DNA from: Massilia sp. Root351
GTDB lineage: Bacteria; Pseudomonadota; Gammaproteobacteria; Burkholderiales; Burkholderiaceae_D
NCBI RefSeq assembly: GCF_001425045.1
Contig: NZ_LMDJ01000001.1
Location: 185,858-249,857 of the forward strand
Length of the DNA: 64,000 bases
Reading direction: 5' to 3'
A program made the translations under genes and the position numbers. Under the pieces are notes generated by a model. That model did not search any database. It had not been told where the DNA came from and worked only from the letters and a program-made list of their open reading frames with translations. Below are positions 57,532 through 64,000 of this stretch, one piece after another. How positions within the stretch are numbered: position 1 is the first letter of the stretch; each line of letters opens with the position of its first letter.

Positions 57532-57557
57532 GCGGCGGGCTGGCTGTTAAAAGGATG

Positions 57558-57590
57558 GCAGTATTCTATCAACCGGTCTTATAGTACTGC
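57558..57590. promoter_or_regulatory. Imperfect inverted repeat between chrA and the CDF-like gene
   Basis: GCAGTATTCTAT and ATAGTACTGC form near-palindromic arms around an 11-bp spacer. The repeat sits midway between the divergent starts and contains a TATAGT -10-like box. A candidate operator for a metal- or stress-responsive regulator controlling both genes. Confidence 0.4.
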
Positions 57591-57617
57591 TAAGCTTGAA
57601 TTTCTTCGGAGCACACC

Positions 57618-58301
57618 ATGTCCAGTTGCTGCGGCGGCGCTTGCGCCTCAAGCAAGCCGCCCATCGATCCCCGCTACCGGCGCATCCTGTGGGTGGCCCT
57701 GTTCATCAACGCCGCCATGTTCGGCGTCGAGCTGTTGGGGGGACTGCGGGCCGAGTCGGTGTCGCTGCTGGCCGACGCCGTCGACTTTTTCGGCGATGCC
57801 GCCAACTACGCGCTGTCGCTGTTTGTGCTCGGCATGGCGGCGGCGTGGCGCGCGCGCGCCGCGCTGGCCAAGGGCGTCATGATGGGCGGCTACGGCGTGT
57901 TTGTGCTGGGCAAGGCTGGCTGGAGCCTGGCCGCCGGCACGGCGCCCGAGCCGGCCACCATGGGCCTGATCGGCGTCATCGCCCTGCTGGCGAACGGCAC
58001 GGTCGCGCTATTGCTGTACGCCTTCCGCGACGGCGACGCCAACATGCGTTCGGTGTGGCTGTGTTCGCGCAACGATGCGATCGGCAACGTCGCGGTCATG
58101 CTGGCCGCGCTGGGCGTATTCGGCAGCGGCGCCAGCTGGCCGGACCTGGCCGTGGCGGCCGTGATGGCGGTGCTGGGACTGACGGCGGCGCGCACCGTCA
58201 TCGTGCAGGCGCGCCGCGAACTGCGCGCAGGCGCGGGCAGCGGCGGGGCCATGAGCGGCTCGCCAGCGCCGCCCAAGGCCCGTAACAGCGCTCAGCGGTA
58301 A
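57618..58301 (+). CDS. Cation transporter, CDF-like
   Basis: 227 residues with five or six hydrophobic helices. A Cys-rich N-terminus (SSCCGGACASSK) could bind metal. Helix II has LLADAVDFFGDAANY and helix V has CSRNDAIGNVAVML, the Asp-containing metal sites of cation diffusion facilitators. It lacks the C-terminal cytosolic domain. Probably exports a divalent metal; which one is unknown. It ends overlapping the convergent universal stress gene by 10 bases. Confidence 0.82.
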   Translation: MSSCCGGACASSKPPIDPRYRRILWVALFINAAMFGVELLGGLRAESVSLLADAVDFFGDAANYALSLFVLGMAAAWRARAALAKGVMMGGYGVFVLGKAGWSLAAGTAPEPATMGLIGVIALLANGTVALLLYAFRDGDANMRSVWLCSRNDAIGNVAVMLAALGVFGSGASWPDLAVAAVMAVLGLTAARTVIVQARRELRAGAGSGGAMSGSPAPPKARNSAQR

Positions 58302-58729
58302 ACCAGCACCGGGATGTCGGTATGGGTCAGCACTTTCTGGGTTTCGCTGCCCAGCAGCACGCCCTTCACGCCCTTGCGTCCGTGCGACGCCATGCAGATC
58401 AGGTCGCAACCCTTGTCCCGGGCCGCCTTGACGATGGCTTCATAGGGATGGTCATTGACCATGGACACGGTCTTGCACGCCACGCCGGTCTCGTCTGCCG
58501 CGCCCTGAATCCCGGCCAGCACCTTGGCGGCGAAGGCCTGGCTGTCCAGCCGGTATTGCCCGGACGTGTCCGACAAGACGCCAGGCAGGATCGACAGCAC
58601 GTGAAACTCCGGGGTCACGCAGAGGCCGGTGACCTGCGCGCCCATCTCCTTGGCCAGCGCGATGCACTTGCGGCTTGCCATTTCGGACATGGCCGACCCG
58701 TCGGTGGGTAAGAGAATATGCTTGAACAT
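58292..58729 (-). CDS. Universal stress protein (UspA family)
   Basis: 145 residues. The N-terminal FKHILLPTDGSAMSEMA and C-terminal ASHGRKGVKGVLLGSETQ (ATP-binding loop, with Ala replacing the first Gly) are family hallmarks. Expressed under starvation or stress in relatives. ATG 58729 is chosen; the frame continues upstream without a ribosome site. Confidence 0.93.
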   Translation of the reverse strand: MFKHILLPTDGSAMSEMASRKCIALAKEMGAQVTGLCVTPEFHVLSILPGVLSDTSGQYRLDSQAFAAKVLAGIQGAADETGVACKTVSMVNDHPYEAIVKAARDKGCDLICMASHGRKGVKGVLLGSETQKVLTHTDIPVLVYR

Positions 58730-59256
58730 GTTAACCTCCATAGCTTTGGCGGCATGTCCAGCTGCACGCACGCTACGCCACGCTGCTGCCCATGGCCGTA
58801 TTGGCAGCGCCGGCACCAGCGCGCCGTCGGGCACCATGCTGCTCCTTGCAGCAGTCCCTTCTTCAGTATAGGCCGCGCCGTCGGCGCGTGTAAGGCGCCG
58901 CCTGTTCAGCGAGCCGGCGTAGTGCGGAAGGTCTTCTCTCTATTGGACGTGCATCGTTGAGCTTGCCTGCCATCGGTGCAGTCATCTATTCGGACACCAG
59001 AGCGGTGGCAGCTCGGAACATTGACTTGAACAAGGGGCCTTTAGAATCATGGGCTTACGGCTCGGCCCCTCATTCTAGCCGCGCTCCCGTAGCTTGAACA
59101 ACCTGCTGCAGTGCCTATCTGTGGAAACGGCGAATAAATATAGACTTGAACGGGAGCGTGCAGTAGCCAGGTCGATCACCCGCGGCGCAGGCCTGAGCGA
59201 CTGTGCCGTCGTGAAGGACTATAATTGGCTGTCAGGCTCCGCCTTCGAGGAAAATT
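58730..59256. other. Intergenic boundary of the low-GC island
   Basis: No convincing gene. Composition changes from GC-rich to mixed near 58.9 kb. TTGACT (59021-59026) and TAGAAT (59042-59047) form a promoter-like pair with a short 15-bp spacer. A TTG-started frame (59094-59441, 115 codons) is open here, but it has no ribosome site or family resemblance and conflicts with the small ORF at 59257. Confidence 0.5.
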
Positions 59257-59427
59257 ATGAAAGCTTCGCAGTTGATGGTTTACCGTTTCTCCGAGCCGCC
59301 AGCGGAGCTGACTGTACAGACCAAAATTCTTGGGACGACCGCTGCCGAATGGGAGGAAGCGAGGGTAGTTACTTCCGGATCACCCTTCGCGAGCTGGAAG
59401 AGCGCGCAAAACAAGCTTGTGAGCTAG
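59257..59427 (+). CDS. Possible small protein, unknown
   Basis: A 56-codon frame (MKASQLMVYRFSEPPAELTV and onward, ending AQNKLVS) with GAGG placed 6 bases before its ATG. No family recognised. A competing longer frame overlaps it. It may equally be a remnant of an eroded gene at the island edge. Confidence 0.3.
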   Translation: MKASQLMVYRFSEPPAELTVQTKILGTTAAEWEEARVVTSGSPFASWKSAQNKLVS

Positions 59428-59464
59428 CCCCGCCGTTTTAAGCCGCCCTTCGCCTAGCCGCCAA

Positions 59465-60170
59465 ATGGACGTAGCCCAGCTCCGCGCAATTTTGAGAGGT
59501 GAATTTGCCCACATGACGGTCGCGGTCACCCACAGGACCATACCCCAGCTATGCGAAGACTTGGGAATGCCTGACCCCGACAGCGAGATGTCAAAGCGAG
59601 GTCGGCTGGACTGGGCCATCAGTGAAGTTCCCGATGAGGAGCTTGCCGACATAGCCGGCCGATTTCTCGAAAAATGCGCGCCGAGTCCGGCTGTGCGCAT
59701 GAGCTTGGAAGATATCATCTGGGCCGATGACTGCTGCCCCGATATTTCCAAGCGCTGCAGGCGCGAAGTGGCGCGCGTACTAGACACCGTTGACCTCTAT
59801 ACCGACGTCAAGGGATTTGACGCGTTGCTGGACTCGCTCTGGGACCTCGGTTCAGACCCATGGGCGGACGTTTTCGGGCGCCAACCGTCGGGGCTGCTCG
59901 CCGACATTGAGCAACACGTCCACAGAAATCCCGACGATTGACCTGTTGAAACGCTGTTTGACAAATTGGGAGCGTTCGATGCTCCTAACCGCCGGTTTGC
60001 GTATTTATTGGAAGGCTTGGCATCGGGCAATGTGCGGCCCGACGAACCGGCACAGCGCCATTTTGTCGATCTCGTCAACAAAATGCTCCGGTCCCATGCC
60101 ATTGAGCTCGCGAAACGGGGAATAAGGACGGCTATCCGGTCTTCAGTATTGTCTCGATGGGCTATAGAGC
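59465..60170 (+). pseudogene. Disrupted gene, possibly AbiJ-NTD-like (phage-defence associated)
   Basis: The frame runs 158 codons to an in-frame TGA (59939-59941), then continues in the same frame with FDKLGAFDAPNRRFAYLLEG and RPDEPAQRHFVDLVNKML. Near 60120 a one-base slip is needed to reach the reading KDGYPVFSIVSMG, after which the IS21-derived element begins at 60171. So it has a nonsense codon, a frameshift and a truncation. The RRFAYLLEGLASGNVRPDE stretch is reminiscent of AbiJ N-terminal domains fused to abortive-infection effectors, from memory only. The effector half is missing. Confidence 0.6.
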
Positions 60171-60461
60171 TGTTCGTTTGCGCGCTGAATTGACCCACTC
60201 CGTTTGACCCTCCCTCCACTGTCTGGCGAACGCCGCGACCCTGTCGTAAGACCCCTTAAATCCCAAATTGATCAGGAAGGCGTATGGATCGATGGCGCTG
60301 GCGGATTGGCGCTCCGCATAGGCGGGTTCGGTAATTTCCGAGCGCAGATAGCGCCGGACGGTGTTGCGGGAGATGCCGAGCCTCTTGGCAATTTCCCTGA
60401 GCGGGACCTGGTCACGAAGGTGCCAGCGTCTGATTATTCCTAGTAATGCCACGTCAATCAC
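60162..60461 (-). pseudogene. IstA transposase fragment (left copy)
   Basis: 99 codons from a GTG start: MIDVALLGIIRRWHLRDQVP then an IS21-type helix-turn-helix (IAKRLGISRNTVRRYLRSE). The frame joins SASAIDPYAF directly to LINLGFKGSYDRV, a 26-codon deletion relative to the right copy, and stops at RKRTAL. The DDE catalytic core of IstA (roughly 300 more residues) is absent, so it cannot transpose itself. Confidence 0.85.
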
Positions 60462-60567
60462 TCCGATCCCCTGCTCATTCTGATAAGTAGGATTGTGTGC
60501 TAACCGTGGGTCAATTTTCGATGCAAATTATGCGGCAAAGTGGGTCAGTTTTCGGTGCAAATCAACA
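60171..60567 (-). mobile_element. Non-autonomous IS21-family derivative, left copy (397 bp)
   Basis: Ends are TGTTCGTTTGCGCGCTGAAT and, at the other side, the complement of TGTTGATTTGCACCGAAAAC; both carry the TTTGC...TGACCCACT pattern of IS21-type terminal repeats. The interior encodes only the first part of IstA, and istB is absent. Compared with the right copy it lacks 78 bp (26 codons) and has no 99-bp duplication. Oriented opposite to the copy at 63389. No clear target-site duplication. Confidence 0.8.
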
Positions 60568-60644
60568 AGCTTGGGCTATCCTCTTTCGGCGTTAAGTAAT
60601 ATTAGCGAAGCCAAAATTTTCTCGGCTTCGCATTCTTTTTATCA

Positions 60645-62438
60645 CTATCGGGTCAGGTACTTCGGTGGCGACACTTCGTTCACAAAAATCAAACCATCAA
60701 AACTAAGTTTTGGAGTGATCTGAATAATATTTATTCCCCAATTACGCGTGTAAATTTTCTGCTTCCAACGAGTGTCTTGTTGACTATCGCTTAGGTTCAC
60801 AAAGCATACTTTGCATTTCTGCCCGCTAAGTACCCCTTCCAAAGTCGTGCTCTCCGGCTGAGTTATTTCATAGACTTGGCGGGCATTATTTGACGCCCTG
60901 CCATTTCCCATGATGAGCCCAATAGCGTACAGTTTCGCCGACAGAGCTGTGCTTAGACGTTCTCCCATCATGAGGGATCCTGTCGGTCCAGGCCAATTGC
61001 GAGCCACATGAGAATTGTGGGCCCAGACGACCATGCGATCACCTTTGGGTAGATTTTCTGCCAATAGCTGCACGTTGGCTGCCATCGCTGCGTCTCGACG
61101 GTTCAGTCGCTCACTGCCGCCAAGGGCAGTTTGCTGCATCGATATATAATCTTGGCGAGCAGTTAAGAGGGAAATGAGATAATTTATACGTGCTACCTCG
61201 TCTACCCTGCTCATACCTTTTATACGTTGCCGCAGCACGGTCTCAAGATCGCGGTAAGTTTTTTCTATACCATCGAATTGTTTATCCTTTAACGCTACTA
61301 TTAGCTTCTTCTCGGCGATCTGTAATGCGCGAGCAGTGCTCTCCCGGTCAGAGGTATTCCTCGAAATCTCGTCAATTATCGCGGGTTTAAACTTCGGCTC
61401 TTGAATGTCAAAGCCAACTATATCAAGCGTTCGCCCTGCAGCGCGAGCGCTCTTGATATATTTGAACAATTCGACAACTTCTTTGGTGTGCCAAACTTGA
61501 AACAAGCACTTCCGCACCGCCGCCTCAGCATCCATGCTTTCGAGTACTGTATTTACCTCCGCACAACTCTGCATTGGACTCTCGAAAGCGACGACGCTTA
61601 CTCGAGCATTTTCGTGCAAATATTTAATAAGATCAGATTTTACGGTTGAAAACTCGGAGACGCCATGCCCGCTTTCCCCTAAAGCAACAATCTGAGCCCG
61701 TCTTGCGTCTAGAATGTCCTTTAATATTTTAAAGTCAATTCGTTTTTCTAAGGCAGAGGCTGAAAAATTATGGAGGCGCTCCGCCCCCGATCCTGAAAAC
61801 TCAGTGGGCCTTGCGGCTACTTCAGGCGCGGCTGACAATTTCCCATCATCAACTGTAGAATTATTAACAGTCAGATGAATGTCGTCAAACCAAGACTCAC
61901 CATCACCGCTGAATAAGACGCCGTACACAATCCGAGCTGTACCTGGCGGAATTTTTTGATGTATCTCATACTTTGTCCAATCGGTGCTGCCATGTGGAGT
62001 TCTACCATACATATTGTCAAGGGCAAGCGTCTTTCCTTCTTTTGAAACGGTCTTAATCCAAAGTGCTGAAATTCCCGAAACGTGATTTTTTGTTCTAATC
62101 CACCCAGCCAAGACGACTGTTCCTGACAATTCTGAGGCGGGTAAGCTTTGATGTAACTGCACCATGCCACCCCGCGTTGGCGTTGCTTTGCTGAGATAGA
62201 TGGCACATTTTCCAGAGTGGGAGTTAGCGCAGTGCGGCATGGAGTCCCCTATGTCGACGTTAGCTTGCCAGTATTTTAGCGATAATCCTCCCTCCCATTC
62301 TTCAAAGCTGGGATTTCGCACCGTGAAGTCGTTCGCCTGAGCGCCGCCAACGGCGGCTACGAAGAGGAACGCCACGGTCACACGGCATTTTTTTACTGGC
62401 TTGCCTTCCCAAAACTTAAATATTTTCATCCATTCCAT
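60645..62438 (-). CDS. Erythromycin-esterase-family protein, exported, with extra N-terminal domain
   Basis: 597 residues, about 190 longer than EreA/EreB. A signal peptide (AFLFVAAVGGAQA) is followed by a beta-rich, carbohydrate-binding-like domain (about 37-192: NPSFEEWEGG, SWFDDIHLTV). The esterase-like domain follows (about 230-597) with ALGESGHGVSEF (Glu255, His258), FESPM (Glu286), VGFDIQ and VWAHNSHVAR (473-477). These match the catalytic pocket of EreA-type enzymes; the family also contains non-macrolide hydrolases, so resistance is not established. Lower GC than the chromosome and flanked by IS remnants: acquired cargo. Confidence 0.82.
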   Translation of the reverse strand: MEWMKIFKFWEGKPVKKCRVTVAFLFVAAVGGAQANDFTVRNPSFEEWEGGLSLKYWQANVDIGDSMPHCANSHSGKCAIYLSKATPTRGGMVQLHQSLPASELSGTVVLAGWIRTKNHVSGISALWIKTVSKEGKTLALDNMYGRTPHGSTDWTKYEIHQKIPPGTARIVYGVLFSGDGESWFDDIHLTVNNSTVDDGKLSAAPEVAARPTEFSGSGAERLHNFSASALEKRIDFKILKDILDARRAQIVALGESGHGVSEFSTVKSDLIKYLHENARVSVVAFESPMQSCAEVNTVLESMDAEAAVRKCLFQVWHTKEVVELFKYIKSARAAGRTLDIVGFDIQEPKFKPAIIDEISRNTSDRESTARALQIAEKKLIVALKDKQFDGIEKTYRDLETVLRQRIKGMSRVDEVARINYLISLLTARQDYISMQQTALGGSERLNRRDAAMAANVQLLAENLPKGDRMVVWAHNSHVARNWPGPTGSLMMGERLSTALSAKLYAIGLIMGNGRASNNARQVYEITQPESTTLEGVLSGQKCKVCFVNLSDSQQDTRWKQKIYTRNWGINIIQITPKLSFDGLIFVNEVSPPKYLTR

Positions 62439-62555
62439 ATATAATCTTTCCGATAGTCAATGTGCCGTTATGATGCGTCAAATCTCATTATCAAGCAAGT
62501 AAAGCTCACCTAGAACGATGTGTTCGTTCTTCGTTAAAGGTCAACATAGAAAATT

Positions 62556-63388
62556 ATGAGAGAAATTCTTCAGACAGAGGCCAGCGAGTCTGGCTTGGCT
62601 TGTATTGCCATGTTATCGAGTTATCATGGTCACCATATCGACCTTCAACAATTGCGTCGGCGCTTTCCAACAAGTTTAAAGGGCAGCGCCTTGCCGCAGC
62701 TCATCAAAACAGCCGATGCTTTGGTCCTCGCGGCACGTGCCGTTCGAGCAGAAATGGAAGAGTTGGAACATCTTCAGCTGCCTGCAGTTCTTCATTGGAA
62801 TATGAACCACTTTGTTGTATTAAAGAGGCTAAACTTTAGCGGAAAAAACGCACAGCAGTCATACTGGACCCTGGCTACGGCGAACGGGAGGTATCACTCA
62901 ATGAACTTTCCCGTAGTTTTACCGGGGTGGCACTTGAATTCAGCGTAACGCCCAGATTTGAAAAACGCAAAGCGCAGCCGACAGCCCCATTATCCGACCT
63001 GGTTGGCCCCGTCGTGGCTATCCGCCGGGCGCTTGCGCACATATTAACGCTTGCGGTGGCACTAGAAATTTTAGCGATTGGCGCTCCACTTTTTAATCAG
63101 TTCATTATCGATGGTGCGATCGTTTCACAAGATCGCGAGATGATGACGGTCCTGGTGATGTCTTTTTGGCTAGTATTGGTCACTAGAACTCTAATTGACT
63201 TGGCGCGAAGTTGGTTTTTAATGCGATGGGGGTAGAAATTGGCTACCAATGGGCAACTAGGGTTTTCTCGCATTTGGCTCGACTTCCCGTCCAGTATTTT
63301 GAGAAGCGGCATGTCGGTGATATTGTATCGAAGTTTGCTAGCTTAAACTCGATTCAATCTACGCTCACATCACTATTTATTGAAAGTG
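62556..63388 (+). pseudogene. Decayed C39-peptidase ABC exporter (CvaB/RaxB-like), frameshifted and truncated
   Basis: The N-terminal 110 codons are a C39 bacteriocin-leader peptidase domain (TEASESGLACIAMLSSYHGH, LPAVLHWNMNHFVVL). The catalytic Cys of the usual ECGLAC motif is Ser12 here. A one-base loss in the A6 run near 62843 shifts the frame; the restored reading is VILDPGYGER, then VALEFSVTPRFEKRK and transmembrane segments. A second frameshift near 63225 (G5 run) precedes QWATRVFSHLARLPVQYFEK. The gene is cut at 63388 by the IS element, losing the ATPase. Relatives export double-glycine peptides. Confidence 0.85.
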
Positions 63389-63962
63389 TGTTGATTTGCA
63401 CCGAAAACTGACCCACTTTGCCGCATAATTTGCATCGAAAATTGACCCACGGTTAGCACACAATCCTACTTATCAGAATGAGTAGGGGATCGGAGTGATT
63501 GACGTGGCATTACTAGGAATAATCAGACGCTGGCACCTTCGTGACCAGGTCCCGCTCAGGGAAATTGCCAAGAGGCTCTGCATCTCCCGCAACACCGTCC
63601 GGCGCTATCTGCGCTCGGAAATTACCGAACCCGCCTATGCGGAGCGCCAATCCGCCAGCGCCATCGATCCATACGCCGGCATCTCCCGCAACACCGTCCG
63701 GCGCTATCTGCGCTCGGAAATTACCGAACCCGCCTATGCGGAGCGCCAATCCGCCAGCGCCATCGATCCATACGCCTTCCAGCTTTCGGGCTGGCTCAAG
63801 ACAGAGGCGGCCAAATCCCGTAAGCAGAGACGCAGCCTCAAGCAGCTTCACGAGGAGCTGATCAATTTGGGATTTAAGGGGTCTTACGACAGGGTCGCGG
63901 CGTTCGCCAGACAGTGGAGGGAGGGTCAAACGGAGTGGGTCAATTCAGCGCGCAAACGAACA
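63389..63962 (+). mobile_element. Non-autonomous IS21-family derivative, right copy (574 bp)
   Basis: It begins TGTTGATTTGCACCGAAAAC and ends with the complement of TGTTCGTTTGCGCGCTGAAT, the same termini as the left copy in opposite orientation. Internal multiple repeats of the TTTGCA-C-GAAAA-TGACCCAC type near the start are characteristic of IS21 ends. It contains an in-frame 99-bp duplication. istB and most of istA are absent. Confidence 0.8.
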
Positions 63963-63989
63963 CCGCCGTGCCAAGCGAGACAATACTGA
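63495..63989 (+). pseudogene. IstA transposase fragment (right copy)
   Basis: 164 codons from GTG 63495. The same N-terminal helix-turn-helix appears twice because of the 99-bp duplication (ISRNTVRRYLRSEITEPAYA repeated). It continues through QLSGWLKTEAAKSRKQRRSL and LINLGFKGSYDRV, then runs out of the element and stops at 63989. No DDE catalytic domain. One helix (RLCISR for RLGISR) has a Gly to Cys change. Confidence 0.85.
63580..63777 (+). repeat. 99-bp in-frame tandem duplication
   Basis: Two adjacent copies, each starting GCATCTCCCGCAACACC and ending CCATCGATCCATACGCC, with period 99 bp (33 codons). It is absent from the left element and so arose after the two copies separated. Confidence 0.9.
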
Positions 63990-64000
63990 AGACCGGATAG
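63963..64000 (-). pseudogene. Fragment of the same gene family as 59465-60170, running off the window
   Basis: Read on the minus strand the last 38 bases give YPVFSIVSLGTA, nearly identical to the YPVFSIVSMG ending of the disrupted gene at 59465. It then meets the right IS-derived element at the same relative position. The rest lies beyond the window. It indicates a second homologue or an inverted duplication of the island edge. Confidence 0.55.

Noticed and set aside
59094..59441. 115-codon TTG-started frame
   Set aside because: No ribosome site, no family resemblance, conflicts with a shorter ATG frame that has a ribosome site; left uncalled.
63580..63777. Possible CRISPR-like repeat
   Set aside because: Two adjacent 99-bp copies without spacers inside an IstA fragment: a tandem duplication.

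Overview
The window is GC-rich, densely packed bacterial chromosome, most consistent with a betaproteobacterium of the Oxalobacteraceae (Massilia/Duganella/Janthinobacterium-like). This rests on gene content and sequence style: many c-di-GMP and two-component genes, a DUF4214 protein, a TonB-dependent receptor, a Sia-type switch and exported peptidases. No 16S or other marker gene is present, so the genus is inferred. About 57 protein genes or gene remnants and one tRNA-Gly(CCC) can be supported.

Layout. 0-3 kb: end of a DsbA/HCCA-isomerase-like gene, a THUMP rRNA methyltransferase and a Bcr/CflA efflux pump. 3.3-9.4 kb: a signalling operon (HDOD-GAF-kinase, response regulator-PAS-GGDEF-EAL, Sel1-repeat protein). 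9.4-21 kb: mostly exported hydrolases and peptidases (alpha/beta hydrolases, TraB/GumN, M18, M28), a PAS chemoreceptor, an ATP-grasp protein, tRNA-Gly, a DUF4214 adhesin-like protein and a membrane-anchored HIRAN-like protein. 21-35 kb: trmB, amidohydrolase, EamA transporter with an AraC regulator, recQ, uppP, an MFS/LysR/aldo-keto reductase group, small proteins and a CHAD protein. Between the EamA and AraC genes lie two copies of a long palindromic repeat, one a perfect 61-bp palindrome.

35-38 kb holds a four-gene switch resembling Pseudomonas SiaABCD: SpoIIE phosphatase with a CBS-like N-terminus, SiaB-type kinase, SiaC (DUF1987) and a GGDEF cyclase. It is preceded by a short leader ending in an intrinsic terminator. 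38-46 kb pairs an ECF sigma factor and anti-sigma factor with a convergent operon: DUF4331 protein, small lipoprotein, TPR protein, and one 1068-codon gene that fuses a HupE/UreJ-type membrane protein to a complete TonB-dependent receptor. The fusion joint looks like an internal signal peptide. This is the most unusual coding feature of the core region.

45.9-56.2 kb is a run of same-strand signalling genes bracketed by two paralogous membrane histidine kinases. Between them lie a second kinase type, a FixJ-like regulator, a lone receiver, a receiver-GGDEF-EAL-receiver protein and a di-heme cytochrome c peroxidase. A chromate transporter, a CDF-like cation transporter and a universal stress protein follow.

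From about 58.9 kb base composition drops and the sequence becomes a decayed island. Two inverted, internally deleted IS21-family derivatives (397 and 574 bp) flank an erythromycin-esterase-like gene and a frameshifted bacteriocin-type (C39 peptidase) ABC exporter. Both elements abut pieces of the same gene family, possibly AbiJ-NTD-like. Their lengths reconcile exactly as one roughly 475-bp non-autonomous parent, once with a 78-bp deletion and once with a 99-bp duplication.
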